Made by a program: the position numbers and the translations under genes. A DNA stretch of 64,000 nucleotides from M0108 sp963841065 (GTDB lineage Bacteria; Pseudomonadota; Gammaproteobacteria; Chromatiales; Chromatiaceae), in assembly GCA_963841065.1 (NCBI GenBank), contig CAWJBI010000040.1, positions 1-64,000 of the forward strand, read 5' to 3'. Below, in pieces: positions 10,166 to 18,997 of the stretch. The notes beneath the pieces were generated by a model, which saw nothing but the letters and a program-made list of their open reading frames with translations, was not told the DNA's origin and searched no databases. The number at the start of each line of letters is the position of its first letter. Positions within the stretch are counted from its first letter, which is position 1.

Positions 10166-10315
10166 ATGTTAGGTGTTATCGCTGCAATCGCTCTGGTCAT
10201 CGGTGGTGTCTCAACCGGCGTCGTGGTCTCTGAAGAGAACTCCCTTAGCCAGTCCCAGGCTTCCGTGGTTTCGGTGCAAACGGTTAAGACCCAGGACCCG
10301 GTCTTTGGAAGCTGA
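10166..10315 (+). CDS. small single-span membrane peptide, 49 residues
   Basis: Not recognised. The start ATG at 10166 has a strong AGGAGA ribosome site six bases upstream. The product has one hydrophobic helix at residues 1-22 (MLGVIAAIALVIGGVSTGVV) and a polar Ser/Gln/Val-rich tail. The reading frame extends upstream to 10034, but the promoter, ribosome site and hydrophobic start all favour the short form. The gene has its own candidate promoter with an operator-like dyad and an excellent terminator immediately downstream, which argues for a genuine, separately transcribed small gene. It does not resemble a light-harvesting alpha or beta peptide, as no suitably placed histidine is present. 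Confidence 0.6.
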   Translation: MLGVIAAIALVIGGVSTGVVVSEENSLSQSQASVVSVQTVKTQDPVFGS

Positions 10316-10342
10316 CATAACAACTTCTACCCCCTGTCAAAC

Positions 10343-10367
10343 AAGCCCCGCTTTCGGGGCTTTTTTT
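10343..10367 (+). terminator. rho-independent terminator
   Basis: Perfect 8-base stem AAGCCCCG / CGGGGCTT with a 4-base loop, running straight into a T tract. It ends the small-peptide transcript. Confidence 0.9.
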
Positions 10368-10370
10368 ATG

Positions 10371-10737
10371 CTGGCAGACTGCTACGCTGGCTTTGTGGTA
10401 ACAAAAAACCAAGGAGGAGTGCTACCCTGGAGAAGCTCTACTACGAGACCAATCCATCGGGGCGGCGGAGTCTGCTCGCCGCTGCCAGACGTTGCTCACC
10501 CGGCTGGATCCCGGCGGGGCCCCGCCCACAAGGTCTCATCCTGACGAGCCAGAGACCACCGCCCTTTGGTTTGTGGATCGGAAAAGGTGACTCTATAGTG
10601 GGCGAGTCGCGATTGATATTTCTCATCCTTAACGGGAAATATTCTGACCTGAAGCAACAAAAGGCCTGCTTAGGTGAAACAGACCTTGATGATTGAGTAA
10701 TATAAGTTCCCGCTAATGCAATTCGGGAGATGGTACC
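10371..10737. other. intergenic region before the V-ATPase operon
   Basis: About 370 bases between a strong terminator and the first ATPase gene. It should hold the operon promoter, but I see no convincing -35/-10 pair. The final ~120 bases are richer in A and T than the surroundings. No protein of recognisable family is encoded on either strand; the longer open frames are shadows of the downstream coding region. Confidence 0.4.
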
Positions 10738-11052
10738 TTGGACGACACCCTGAAACGACTTCTGGAAGCCGAGATGCGTGCCGAGGGCCTGGCGCAGCAG
10801 GCGGAGGAAGAGGCTGAGCGCCTGGTTCAGGCGGCGGTGGCCGAGGCCAAGGCCCAGGAAGAGCGGTTCCGTGCCCGCATTCCGGACTTGCACAAGGGCT
10901 ACATCCAGAAATCCGAGGAGCGCGCCGAGCAGACGATCGCCGAACTCAAGCGCCGCTATGACGAGCGCCATATCCAGCTCCGCAATATGGCGGAGGAACG
11001 GGAGGAGGATGCCCTGGTGGCGGCCTTCGACCTCCTTTTGGCGGCGGACTGA
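10738..11052 (+). CDS. V-type ATPase peripheral-stalk subunit, G/H-like
   Basis: A 104-residue, highly charged and almost wholly coiled-coil protein rich in Glu, Ala and Arg (EAEMRAEGLAQQAEEEAERL, AEAKAQEERFRARI). This is the composition expected for the G/H subunit that pairs with subunit E in the peripheral stalk of V/A-type ATPases. The start is TTG at 10738, seven bases after GGGAGA; no in-frame ATG is available nearby. It is the first gene of a nine-gene operon and lies 58 bases before subunit C. Assignment rests on position, size and coiled-coil nature rather than on a specific motif. Confidence 0.7.
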   Translation: MDDTLKRLLEAEMRAEGLAQQAEEEAERLVQAAVAEAKAQEERFRARIPDLHKGYIQKSEERAEQTIAELKRRYDERHIQLRNMAEEREEDALVAAFDLLLAAD

Positions 11053-11110
11053 AGGTGGACTGAATCCGGACTCACCTCGACAGGCCTCCAGAATCAGTCA
11101 CGCAGCAGCC

Positions 11111-12175
11111 ATGCAACACTCGGCACACCAGGCCTATCTCAACACCCGCGTCTCGGCGATGGCGACGCGCCTGCTTGCGCCTGGCACCCTGGCGACCCTG
11201 GCCCATCGCCCCCTGGAAGAACTGGCGAAAGCCTTCGGGCTGACGGCGGCCCTGGACAGTCAACTCCCGGTCAAAACCCGCAGCCGGGCGGTAGAGCAGG
11301 CCTTGATCAAGACCTTGCTCTCGGAATTGCGCATCCTGATCCTGCCCATGTCGGCGATCGAGCGGACCCTGGTCCTCGACTGGGGTCGTCACTATGCCTT
11401 GTCCAATCTCAAGACCCTCATCCGCGGCAAACTCTTCGACCTGGATCGCAAGGAGATCGCCGCCAACCTCTACGAACTCCCGCCCAACCTGCGGCTGCCC
11501 CAACAGGATCAGCTTTTCCAGGCCGAGAATGTGCTCGAACTGCTGCGCCAGTTGGAGGGAGGCCCCTACAGCATCATTGCCCGCCAGGCCCGGGAGGTCT
11601 ATGAGCGCAAGCACGAACCCTTTGCCCTGGAGGCGGCCATCGACCAGCGTTATCTGACCGGTCTGGTGCGCGAGATCGCCCCCTTCGAGGACACGGGTGC
11701 CCATTCCCTGCGTCACCTGATCGGGGCTGTCCTCGACCGGGTGGATATCCTCTGGCTGCTGCGCTTTCGTTTCTCCTACAAGCTCTCGCCCAGCGAGACC
11801 TTCTTCCAGTTGGTCCCCTCCCTGGGGCGGATGCACCGCGACCGCCTGCTGGCCCTGGTCAATCTGGGGACCTTCGCCCAGGTGCTGGCGGCCCTGCCGG
11901 CGCCACTGGATGCCAAGCTCGCCGGGAGCCTGGATCTGGTGGATGTCCAACGGCGGCTGAACGCCCATGTCCGCGAGGAAGCCCGGCAGGTCATCAGCCG
12001 CGGTCATTCCGGCGTCGCCCGCGCCCTGGCCTATCTGATCCAGCGGGAACAGGACCTGCTCGCCCTCTTCTCCCTGTTCCAGGGACGACTGCTCGAGCTC
12101 CCCACGGAGCTGGTGGAGATCGCCATCGAGGTAGCGAATCCCCGCTGCCCCATGAACACCGGCAGGGCGGCCTGA
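11111..12175 (+). CDS. ntpC: V-type ATP synthase subunit C (V0D/AC39 family)
   Basis: Central-stalk socket that links the rotor shaft (D/F) to the membrane c-ring. About 354 residues, all-helical, starting at ATG 11111 (MQHSAHQAYLNTRVSAM). The phrase YLNTRVSAMATRLL mirrors the usual start of this family, where a Y-x-R-x-R-x-M element opens the first helix, and NLKTLIRGKLF is the conserved second-helix element. The frame is open further upstream but that part is an arginine-rich antisense-like reading of the previous gene and is excluded. The order C-I-K agrees with other proteobacterial V-type operons. Confidence 0.8.
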   Translation: MQHSAHQAYLNTRVSAMATRLLAPGTLATLAHRPLEELAKAFGLTAALDSQLPVKTRSRAVEQALIKTLLSELRILILPMSAIERTLVLDWGRHYALSNLKTLIRGKLFDLDRKEIAANLYELPPNLRLPQQDQLFQAENVLELLRQLEGGPYSIIARQAREVYERKHEPFALEAAIDQRYLTGLVREIAPFEDTGAHSLRHLIGAVLDRVDILWLLRFRFSYKLSPSETFFQLVPSLGRMHRDRLLALVNLGTFAQVLAALPAPLDAKLAGSLDLVDVQRRLNAHVREEARQVISRGHSGVARALAYLIQREQDLLALFSLFQGRLLELPTELVEIAIEVANPRCPMNTGRAA

Positions 12176-12250
12176 GCCATGGATAAGCTCACCTTGTCCC
12201 CCACCCGGCACCCAAGCCAGGGGTAAAAGCGGATGTTGCGGCCAACCCCC

Positions 12251-14134
12251 ATGAAGCACGTCCGCATCCTGGTCCTGGGCGAGGATCTGCCCCAGGCCTC
12301 CCTGACCCTGGCGGAACTGGAGAGCTTCCACGCCGACGCCCGCGCGCCGGAACATGACGACCTCGATGGCCAGCCCGGCCTCCCCTACCGCGACACCTGG
12401 CGGCAAGCCAGTTCCCGCCTGGAAAAGATCACCAAGTTGATCCCCCTCCCGACCGAGGGCGCGCCGCTCAACCCCCGCGTCATCCCCGAGGAAGAATTGG
12501 TGGAGACCAATAACTGGCTGGGCGGTGTCTGGGAGGAGACCTCCCATTACGAAGAGCAATTCCGCGCCATCGATGACGAGGATCGTCTGATCCGGGAACA
12601 ACAGTCGGCCCTGAGCAATTTCGAGGATCTCAATATCGACCTGGGGATGCTGCGCAGCAAGACGCGCTTCCTGGATTTCTATGTGGGTGTCGTCCCCTAC
12701 GCCAACGTGCGCCAACTCGAAGGGGCGGTGGGCCTGGCGGATCACCTGCTCTTTCAGTACATGGTGACCGGCGATGATGCCCATGTCGTCATTGTCGGCC
12801 CCAGCGGGGACAAGGAGGCCCAACTCGAATCCGTGCTGCGCAGCGCCGGCTTCCGCCACCTGCCCATCCCACCGGAGCTGGACCACGAGCCCCAGGTGAT
12901 GCGCGCCGAACTGACCCGCCGCCGCGAGGCCACCACCGCCCAACGCCAGGCCTTGAGCCAACGGCTGACGGACTGGTCCGCCGGTCTCCTGGAGCGCCTG
13001 CTCGCCAGCCGCGAGATACTGCGTCTGGCGGAGCCCCTGGTCCAGCTGGATGCCGCCATCCGCGGCCGCGGCGCCCTGGCCCATCTCACCGGCTGGGTCC
13101 CGGCGGCCGCGGTGAAGAAACTGGAGACGCGTCTGCGCGAGACCCTGAGCCTGCCCTTTGCCCTCACCAGCCGCGACCCCCTGCCGGAGGAAAGGTCCCT
13201 GGTGCCGACGGTGCCGACCCGCAAGCGCCTCCTGGCACCCTTTGCCCTACTGGTCCATCAATATGGCATCCCGCGTTACGGCGAGGTCGATCCCACCCCC
13301 CTGTTCGCGGCCACCTTCCTGCTCATGTTCGGGACCATGTTCGGCGATGTGGGCCAGGGCGCCGTCATCGCCGGGCTGGCCTGGTATTTTCGCGCCCGCT
13401 TGGGGCGCTTCTACCTTTTCGGCCTCATGGCGGGTGCCTCCTCCATGATCTTCGGCCTGCTGTTCGGCAGCGTCTTCGGCTTCGAGCACTGGCTGCCGGC
13501 CCTCTGGATGTCGCCCCTGCACGACCCCCTGCTCATGCTGCGGCTGGCCCTGGGCTGGGGCGTCCTCTTTATCGCCCTGGCCTGCGTCCTGGCCATCTAC
13601 AATCGTGCCGTGATCGGCAACTGGCTGGGGGCCATCTTCGGCCAGCACGGCCTGGTCAACCTCATCTTCTACCTGGCCCTGGCCTGGGGCGGTCTGAGCG
13701 TCGGCCAGGGTCAGGGCTTCGGTCCCGGCCCCACCCTGCTGATCCTCCTCTCCCTCGGCGCCCTGGCCTGGCACGGCTGGGGGCACCTGGATGCGCCCAT
13801 CTCGGAAAAGGTGCTGGTGGTCTTCATCGAGACCCTGGAGACCATCGTCGGCTATGTCTCCAACACCCTCTCCTTCCTGCGCGTGGCGGCCTTCAGCCTC
13901 AACCACGCGGCCCTGGCCCTGGCCGTCTTCACCCTCGCCGGCATGATGGGGCCCTTTGGCCATGGCGTGACCCTGGTCTTGGGCAATGTCTTCATGATCG
14001 TCCTGGAGGGTGGCATCGTCCTGATCCAGGTGCTGCGTCTGGAGTTCTACGAGGGGTTCGCGCGCTATTTCTCCGGCGATGGCCACGCCTTCACCCCGCT
14101 GCGGCTGGGGCCTGCCCCGGGGGAAAAGCCATGA
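12251..14134 (+). CDS. ntpI: V-type ATP synthase subunit I (a-subunit, ion half-channel)
   Basis: About 627 residues. Residues 1-~330 are a soluble, partly coiled-coil arm; residues ~335-620 carry about seven or eight membrane helices. FGTMFGDVGQGAVIAG marks the first membrane turn. YVSNTLSFLRVAAFSLNHAA contains the essential arginine (Arg544 from this start) that faces the c-ring glutamate in ion transfer. A TTG at 12233 is in frame, but ATG 12251 gives the conventional start MKHVRILVLGED. Together with subunit K it forms the membrane motor. Confidence 0.88.
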   Translation: MKHVRILVLGEDLPQASLTLAELESFHADARAPEHDDLDGQPGLPYRDTWRQASSRLEKITKLIPLPTEGAPLNPRVIPEEELVETNNWLGGVWEETSHYEEQFRAIDDEDRLIREQQSALSNFEDLNIDLGMLRSKTRFLDFYVGVVPYANVRQLEGAVGLADHLLFQYMVTGDDAHVVIVGPSGDKEAQLESVLRSAGFRHLPIPPELDHEPQVMRAELTRRREATTAQRQALSQRLTDWSAGLLERLLASREILRLAEPLVQLDAAIRGRGALAHLTGWVPAAAVKKLETRLRETLSLPFALTSRDPLPEERSLVPTVPTRKRLLAPFALLVHQYGIPRYGEVDPTPLFAATFLLMFGTMFGDVGQGAVIAGLAWYFRARLGRFYLFGLMAGASSMIFGLLFGSVFGFEHWLPALWMSPLHDPLLMLRLALGWGVLFIALACVLAIYNRAVIGNWLGAIFGQHGLVNLIFYLALAWGGLSVGQGQGFGPGPTLLILLSLGALAWHGWGHLDAPISEKVLVVFIETLETIVGYVSNTLSFLRVAAFSLNHAALALAVFTLAGMMGPFGHGVTLVLGNVFMIVLEGGIVLIQVLRLEFYEGFARYFSGDGHAFTPLRLGPAPGEKP

Positions 14135-14231
14135 AGAGAGCCCCGGCACCCCAATTCCACCTCGTCAGGTTCGGACCCGGCGCCCTTAACCCATTTTGCC
14201 CTAACCCGCTCTAGCAACACAGGAGTTCATC

Positions 14232-14681
14232 ATGTACTGGCTCGTCGGCCTCATGTCCTTCGCCATCCTCGGCCTCATCATCGGCGGCCTGGTCCTCGAG
14301 TTGCGCCCGGCCCTCGCCGGCCGCATTCGACCCTGGTACGCACCGGCCATGGGTACCCAACTCGTAACCTTCGTGGTAGCCCAACTGGGCCTGCTGGTCC
14401 TGGGCATCAACGACGCCTTCGCCCAGACCGGAGAGGTAGTGGCGGTGGTGAACGAGATCTCCACGGGCATGGGCCTGGCCATCATCGGCGCCGGCATCCC
14501 CACCGCCCTCTCGACCATCGGCGCCGGCATCGCGGTGGGACCCATCGGGGCCGCCTCCCTGGCCGCCATCACGGAGAAGCCGGAGAATCTGGGCCGGACC
14601 CTCATCTACCTGGGCCTGGCGGAGGGTATCGCCATTTACGGCCTGGTGGTCAGCATCCTGCTGCTGAACAAGATCCCTTAG
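14232..14681 (+). CDS. ntpK: V-type ATP synthase subunit K (c-ring proteolipid)
   Basis: Rotor-ring subunit of 149 residues with four predicted membrane helices (two hairpins). The second hairpin is canonical: GLAIIGAGIPTALSTIGAGI, then GPIGAASLAAITEKPE in the polar loop, then YLGLAEGIAIYGLVVSILLL with the ion-carrying glutamate. The first hairpin lacks a matching carboxylate (PAMGTQLVTFVVAQLGLLVL), so probably only one ion site exists per subunit, as in other V-type rings. The glutamine found at the sodium site of Enterococcus NtpK appears to be a valine here, which does not favour a sodium site. Start ATG 14232 follows AGGAG. Confidence 0.85.
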   Translation: MYWLVGLMSFAILGLIIGGLVLELRPALAGRIRPWYAPAMGTQLVTFVVAQLGLLVLGINDAFAQTGEVVAVVNEISTGMGLAIIGAGIPTALSTIGAGIAVGPIGAASLAAITEKPENLGRTLIYLGLAEGIAIYGLVVSILLLNKIP

Positions 14682-14699
14682 TCGCCGGGAGCCAGGCCC

Positions 14700-15044
14700 A
14701 TGGCCAGCGAGACGAACACCGGACAGGTCACCCGCATGCTCTTCCTGGGCGACGAGAGCCTCGCGGACGGCTTCCGCATGATCGGCTTCGAGACCCACCC
14801 GGACCCGAGCCACGAGGAGGTGGACCAGCTCTTCCAGGACCTGATCCGCCGCGGCGACAAGGCCTTCGCCATCGTGGAGGAGACCCTGATGCGGGCCAAA
14901 ATTCCGGGCCTGGAGCGGGTACGCGCCGAGGGCGGACGTATCGTCGTGACCGCCGTGCCGCGCCTGAAGGGGCCACACCGCCTGGCCAGCGACGTGGCCG
15001 ATCGACTCGACGCCATGTTCGGCAAGGCCGCGGGGGCGACATGA
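14700..15044 (+). CDS. V-type ATP synthase subunit F
   Basis: A 114-residue central-stalk component that binds subunit D and modulates catalysis. It has the alternating beta-alpha fold: MLFLGDESLADGFRMIGFET, HEEVDQLFQDLI, AFAIVEETLM, RIVVTAVP. It sits 18 bases after subunit K. Its stop overlaps the next start (ATGA), so subunits F and E are translationally coupled. Confidence 0.82.
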   Translation: MASETNTGQVTRMLFLGDESLADGFRMIGFETHPDPSHEEVDQLFQDLIRRGDKAFAIVEETLMRAKIPGLERVRAEGGRIVVTAVPRLKGPHRLASDVADRLDAMFGKAAGAT

Positions 15045-15772
15045 CCGCCCCCTCCCCGGCGGGTCCGCCGCGACCAGGCCCCATCCTTTTTGGATATTGC
15101 ACCCCTAGCCAAACTTGCACGGGATTCATCGTGAACCAGGTAGAAGAACTCGAACGGGCCCTCATCGCCCGCGCCGAACGACTCGCCAGCGCTTACCGGG
15201 AAATGACCCAGCGCAGCCGCGACACCATCCTGCGCGAGGCGGCGGAGCGCCTTCGGCTGCGCGAGCAACGCGAGGAGTCCATCGCCCGCTCCCTGGGGGA
15301 ACGGGCTTTCCGCCAGCAGGTCCAGGCCAGCGAACTGCGAATGCAGAGCCAGCTCGACCGGGTGCGCTGGAACCTGGTGACGGACGTGGAGGGCCGACTG
15401 CACGAGCGGTTGCAAGCCTATATGACGGACGAGGCGGCCTACAACCTGACCCTGGAGCACTATCTGATTCAGGCCGCGGCGGCGATCGAGGCCGAGGAAC
15501 TGGTGGTCGAGGTCAATGCCCACGACCGCCAGCGCCTAGCGCCCCAATGGGAGGCCCTCGCCCACCGCATCGCGCCGGACAAGCAGCTGCGCCTGGCGGA
15601 ACATCCCATCCCTTGCCTGGGCGGCGCGCGGGTCGCGAGCGCGGACAACCGCATCCGGGTCGACAACACCTTCGAGGGCCGAATGGAACGGCTGCGCGCC
15701 AGGATCCAGCAGGTCATCCTGGAGCGGCTGCTGCCTGGCGGCCTCGACACCGGCAACCTCTTCGGCGGCTGA
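15041..15772 (+). CDS. ntpE: V-type ATP synthase subunit E (peripheral stalk)
   Basis: A 243-residue stalk protein. An N-terminal coiled coil of ~110 residues (EELERALIARAERLASAYRE and following) leads to a globular C-terminal domain (LVVEVNAHDR, DNRIRVDNTFEGRMERLR, IQQVILERLL), the typical E-subunit layout. The start at 15041 overlaps the subunit F stop as ATGA; an in-frame GTG at 15131 would give a length closer to the family norm, and the first 30 residues are proline-rich and atypical, so the later start remains possible. Confidence 0.78.
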   Translation: MTAPSPAGPPRPGPILFGYCTPSQTCTGFIVNQVEELERALIARAERLASAYREMTQRSRDTILREAAERLRLREQREESIARSLGERAFRQQVQASELRMQSQLDRVRWNLVTDVEGRLHERLQAYMTDEAAYNLTLEHYLIQAAAAIEAEELVVEVNAHDRQRLAPQWEALAHRIAPDKQLRLAEHPIPCLGGARVASADNRIRVDNTFEGRMERLRARIQQVILERLLPGGLDTGNLFGG

Positions 15773-15776
15773 CATC

Positions 15777-17582
15777 ATGAGCGAACCCACCCGCACCGGC
15801 TATATCCGCGAGATCAATGGCCCCATCGTCACCATCGTCCTGCCCGGCGTCCGTAATGGCGAGCAGGTACGGATCGGCGAACTGGGGCTGTTCGGGGAGG
15901 TCATCTCCCTGCGCGGCCAGGAGGCCATCGTCCAGACCTACGAATCCACCGACGGTGTGCGCCCCGGCGAACCCGCCACCGGCCTGGGCTGGCCCCTGTC
16001 GGTGGAACTGGGCCCCGGGCTGCTCGGCGGCATTTTCGACGGTGTCCAACGCCCCCTGGAAAAGATCGCCCTCCAATGCGGCGATTACATCAACCGCGGC
16101 CTGAACATAGCGGCCCTGGACCGCGCCCGGATCTGGGAGTTCGAACCCAATCCCAAGCTGGAGCCCGGCCATAAAATTGGCCCCGGCACCGTCCTCGGCA
16201 CGGTCCAGGAGACCCAGACCATTCTGCACCGCATCCTGGTGCCCCCGACCCTGAGCGGCGAACTGGAAGAGATCGCCCCCGCTGGGGACTACGACCTGGA
16301 AAAGACCATCGGCCGGCTACGCGACGCCCAGGGCCATAGCCATCGCCTCAAGCTTTTCCACCGCTGGCCAGTGCGCAAGCCCCGCCCCTACCTGCGGCGC
16401 GATGACGGCATCGCCCCCCTCATCACGGGCCAGCGCGTGATCGACAGCTTCTTCCCCCAACTCAAGGGCGGCAAGGGGGCGGTCCCGGGGCCCTTCGGGG
16501 CCGGCAAGACGGTGGTGCAGCAGCAGGTGGCCCGCTGGTCCAACGCCGACATCGTCATCTATGTCGGTTGCGGCGAGCGCGGCAACGAGCTGGTGGACGT
16601 GCTGGAGACCTTCCCCCAGCTCGACGACCCCTACTCCGGCCGCAAGCTGATGGAGCGCACCCTGCTGGTGGCCAACACCTCCAACATGCCGGTGGTGGCA
16701 CGGGAGGCCTCGGTCTACGTCGGCATCACCATGGCCGAGTATTACCGCGACATGGGCTACGACGTGGTCATGCTGGCAGACTCCACCAGCCGCTGGGCCG
16801 AGGCCCTGCGCGAGGTCTCGGGCCGCCTGGGTCAGATGCCGGTGGAGGAAGGCTACCCGGCCTACCTGGCCTCGCGCCTGGCCGCCGTTTACGAGCGCGC
16901 CGGCCGGGTCGAGACCCACGGCGCGGGCTCCGGCTCCGTGACCCTGATCGGCGCCGTCTCGCCCCCGGGCGGCGACTTCTCCGAACCGGTCACCAGCCAT
17001 ACCAAGGACATCATCGAGACCTTCTGGGCCCTGTCCAAGGAGCTGGCGGACGCCCGCCACTATCCCAGCATCGATTGGGTGACCAGCTTCTCCGGTCACG
17101 TCCACACCGCCGCGGAGTGGTGGCACAAGGAGATCAGCCGCGACTGGGAGCGCCGCCGCACCGAGGCCCTGGCCCTGCTGGCCCGGGACGCCGAGCTGTC
17201 GCGCATCGTCAACCTGGTGGGCCCCGAGGCCCTGTCCTCCGCCCAGCGCTGGGAGTTGGAGGGGGCGGCCCTCATCAAGGAGGGCGTGCTCCAGCAGAGC
17301 GCCCTCGACGAGGTGGACACCTTCTGCTCGCCACGCAAGCAGTTCGCCCTGCTCGACCTGGTGATCTTTATCTTCAAGCGCGGCGCCACCCTGATCGAAC
17401 TGGGCGTGCCGGTGCAGGAGCTGCAACAACTGCCCCTCATGGCCAGGGCACGGCGCTGCAAGTCCATGTTCAACAGCGAGCAGGTGGACCAGATCGAGGC
17501 CCTGCGGGAAGAGGTCGGACGCGTCTTCGAGAAGATGCGCCTGGAATACGCCAAGCCCGACGAGGCCGCCACCAACGCATAG
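15777..17582 (+). CDS. ntpA: V-type ATP synthase catalytic subunit A
   Basis: Catalytic ATPase subunit, 601 residues. N-terminal beta-barrel (GYIREINGPIVTIVLPG), the bulge domain characteristic of A subunits (residues ~110-190), then the P-loop GPFGAGKT with Lys244. GCGERGNELVDVLETFP follows, with the catalytic glutamate in GERG. MLADSTSRWAEALREVSGRL is the Walker B/DSTSRW element. The family is unambiguous and the gene is intact. It starts five bases after subunit E ends and is followed 14 bases later by subunit B. Confidence 0.95.
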   Translation: MSEPTRTGYIREINGPIVTIVLPGVRNGEQVRIGELGLFGEVISLRGQEAIVQTYESTDGVRPGEPATGLGWPLSVELGPGLLGGIFDGVQRPLEKIALQCGDYINRGLNIAALDRARIWEFEPNPKLEPGHKIGPGTVLGTVQETQTILHRILVPPTLSGELEEIAPAGDYDLEKTIGRLRDAQGHSHRLKLFHRWPVRKPRPYLRRDDGIAPLITGQRVIDSFFPQLKGGKGAVPGPFGAGKTVVQQQVARWSNADIVIYVGCGERGNELVDVLETFPQLDDPYSGRKLMERTLLVANTSNMPVVAREASVYVGITMAEYYRDMGYDVVMLADSTSRWAEALREVSGRLGQMPVEEGYPAYLASRLAAVYERAGRVETHGAGSGSVTLIGAVSPPGGDFSEPVTSHTKDIIETFWALSKELADARHYPSIDWVTSFSGHVHTAAEWWHKEISRDWERRRTEALALLARDAELSRIVNLVGPEALSSAQRWELEGAALIKEGVLQQSALDEVDTFCSPRKQFALLDLVIFIFKRGATLIELGVPVQELQQLPLMARARRCKSMFNSEQVDQIEALREEVGRVFEKMRLEYAKPDEAATNA

Positions 17583-17596
17583 GCTGGGAATTCGCC

Positions 17597-18976
17597 ATGA
17601 GCATCAAAGAATACCGCACCGCCGCCGAGGCCCGCGGCGGCCTGCTGGTCATGAAACGCACCCCCGGGGTCGCCTTTGGCGACCGGGTCCTGATCCGGGA
17701 TCACGCCGGCACCCGACGCAATGGCCAGGTCATCCGCGCCGCCGACGACGAGACCCTGATCCTGGTCTTCGAGGGCACGGATGACCTGGACCTGGAGTCC
17801 ACCTGGGTGCGCTTCCTGGACGAACCGGTGGAGATCGCCCTGTCGCCGGAGTTGCTGGGCCGGGTCTTCAACGGCCTGGGGGAGCCCAAGGATGACCGGC
17901 CGCCGATCCTGTCCAATATCCGCCGCCCGGTCACCGGTGCCGCCATCAATCCGGCGGCGCGCACCTATCCGCGCGAGTTCATCCAGACCGGCATCTCCAC
18001 CATCGACGGCCTCAACAGCCTGGTGCGGGGTCAGAAGCTGCCGATCTTCTCGGGCTCGGGCCTGCCCCACAACCGCCTGGCCGCCCAGATCGTCCGCCAG
18101 GCCCGCCTCAAGGACGAGGACACCAGCTTCTCCATCGTCTTCGCGGCCATGGGCGTCTCCTACGCCGACGCCAAGTTCTTCCGCGACGAGTTCGCCAGTT
18201 CCGGCGTGCTGCGCAACGTGGTCATGTTCATCAACCTGGCGGACGACCCGCCGGTGGAGCGCCTGACCCTGCCCCGCACCGCCCTCACCGCCGCCGAGTA
18301 CCTGGCCTACGACCTGGACCGCCACGTCCTGGTGGTCATGACCGACATGACCTACTACGCCGAGGCCCTGCGCGAGGTCGCCACCGCCAAGGGCGACGTA
18401 CCGGCGCGCAAGGGCTATCCCGGCTATCTCTACTCGGACCTCGCCGAGATCTACGAGCGCTGCGGGCGCATCCACCAGCGCCACGGCTCCATCACCATGA
18501 TGCCGGTGGTGTCCATGCCCTCGGACGACATCACCCACCCCATCCCGGACCTGACGGGCTACATCACCGAGGGCCAGATCGTGCTGTCGCGGGAGCTGCA
18601 CAACCAGGGCATCTACCCACCGGTGCACATCTCGCCGAGCCTGTCGCGCCTCATGAAGGATGGCATCGGCAAGGACGACACCCGCGAGGACCACCCCCGG
18701 GTCGCCGCCCAGCTTTACGCCCTCTATGCCCGCGCCCTGGAGACCCGCAACCTGGCCTCCATCATCGGCGCCGATGAGCTGTCGGAGCGCGACAAGCGCT
18801 TCCTGCGCTTCGCCGACGCCTTCGACCAGCGTTTCGTCGGCCAGGGGGAGGCCGAGGACCGCTCCATCGAGGCCACCCTCAACCTGGCCTGGGAACTCAT
18901 GTCCAGCTTCCCGCGCGATATGCTGACCCGCCTGAGCGAGACCGACCTGGCCAAGTACCACCAGGGCTCCGATTGA
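17597..18976 (+). CDS. ntpB: V-type ATP synthase non-catalytic subunit B
   Basis: Alternates with subunit A in the catalytic hexamer but lacks a working P-loop: the equivalent stretch reads FSGSGLPHNRLAAQIVRQA. Other conserved pieces are ISTIDGLNSLVRGQKLPIFS, VMTDMTYYAEALREVA, KGYPGYLYSDLAEIYERCGR and GSITMMPVVSMPSDDITHPI. At 459 residues it has normal length. A very long in-frame upward extension exists (to 16568) but it merely shadows subunit A; ATG 17597 is the real start. Confidence 0.95.
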   Translation: MSIKEYRTAAEARGGLLVMKRTPGVAFGDRVLIRDHAGTRRNGQVIRAADDETLILVFEGTDDLDLESTWVRFLDEPVEIALSPELLGRVFNGLGEPKDDRPPILSNIRRPVTGAAINPAARTYPREFIQTGISTIDGLNSLVRGQKLPIFSGSGLPHNRLAAQIVRQARLKDEDTSFSIVFAAMGVSYADAKFFRDEFASSGVLRNVVMFINLADDPPVERLTLPRTALTAAEYLAYDLDRHVLVVMTDMTYYAEALREVATAKGDVPARKGYPGYLYSDLAEIYERCGRIHQRHGSITMMPVVSMPSDDITHPIPDLTGYITEGQIVLSRELHNQGIYPPVHISPSLSRLMKDGIGKDDTREDHPRVAAQLYALYARALETRNLASIIGADELSERDKRFLRFADAFDQRFVGQGEAEDRSIEATLNLAWELMSSFPRDMLTRLSETDLAKYHQGSD

Positions 18977-18997
18977 TGGCCGGGCGGACGGACTGAC

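Noticed and set aside
10441..10971. 176-codon minus-strand frame before the V-ATPase operon
   Set aside because: It is largely the reverse of the G-like subunit and has no start signals or recognisable domain.
16568..17596. 343-codon N-terminal extension of V-ATPase subunit B
   Set aside because: It overlaps subunit A out of frame and has low-complexity composition; the true ATG at 17597 fits the family.
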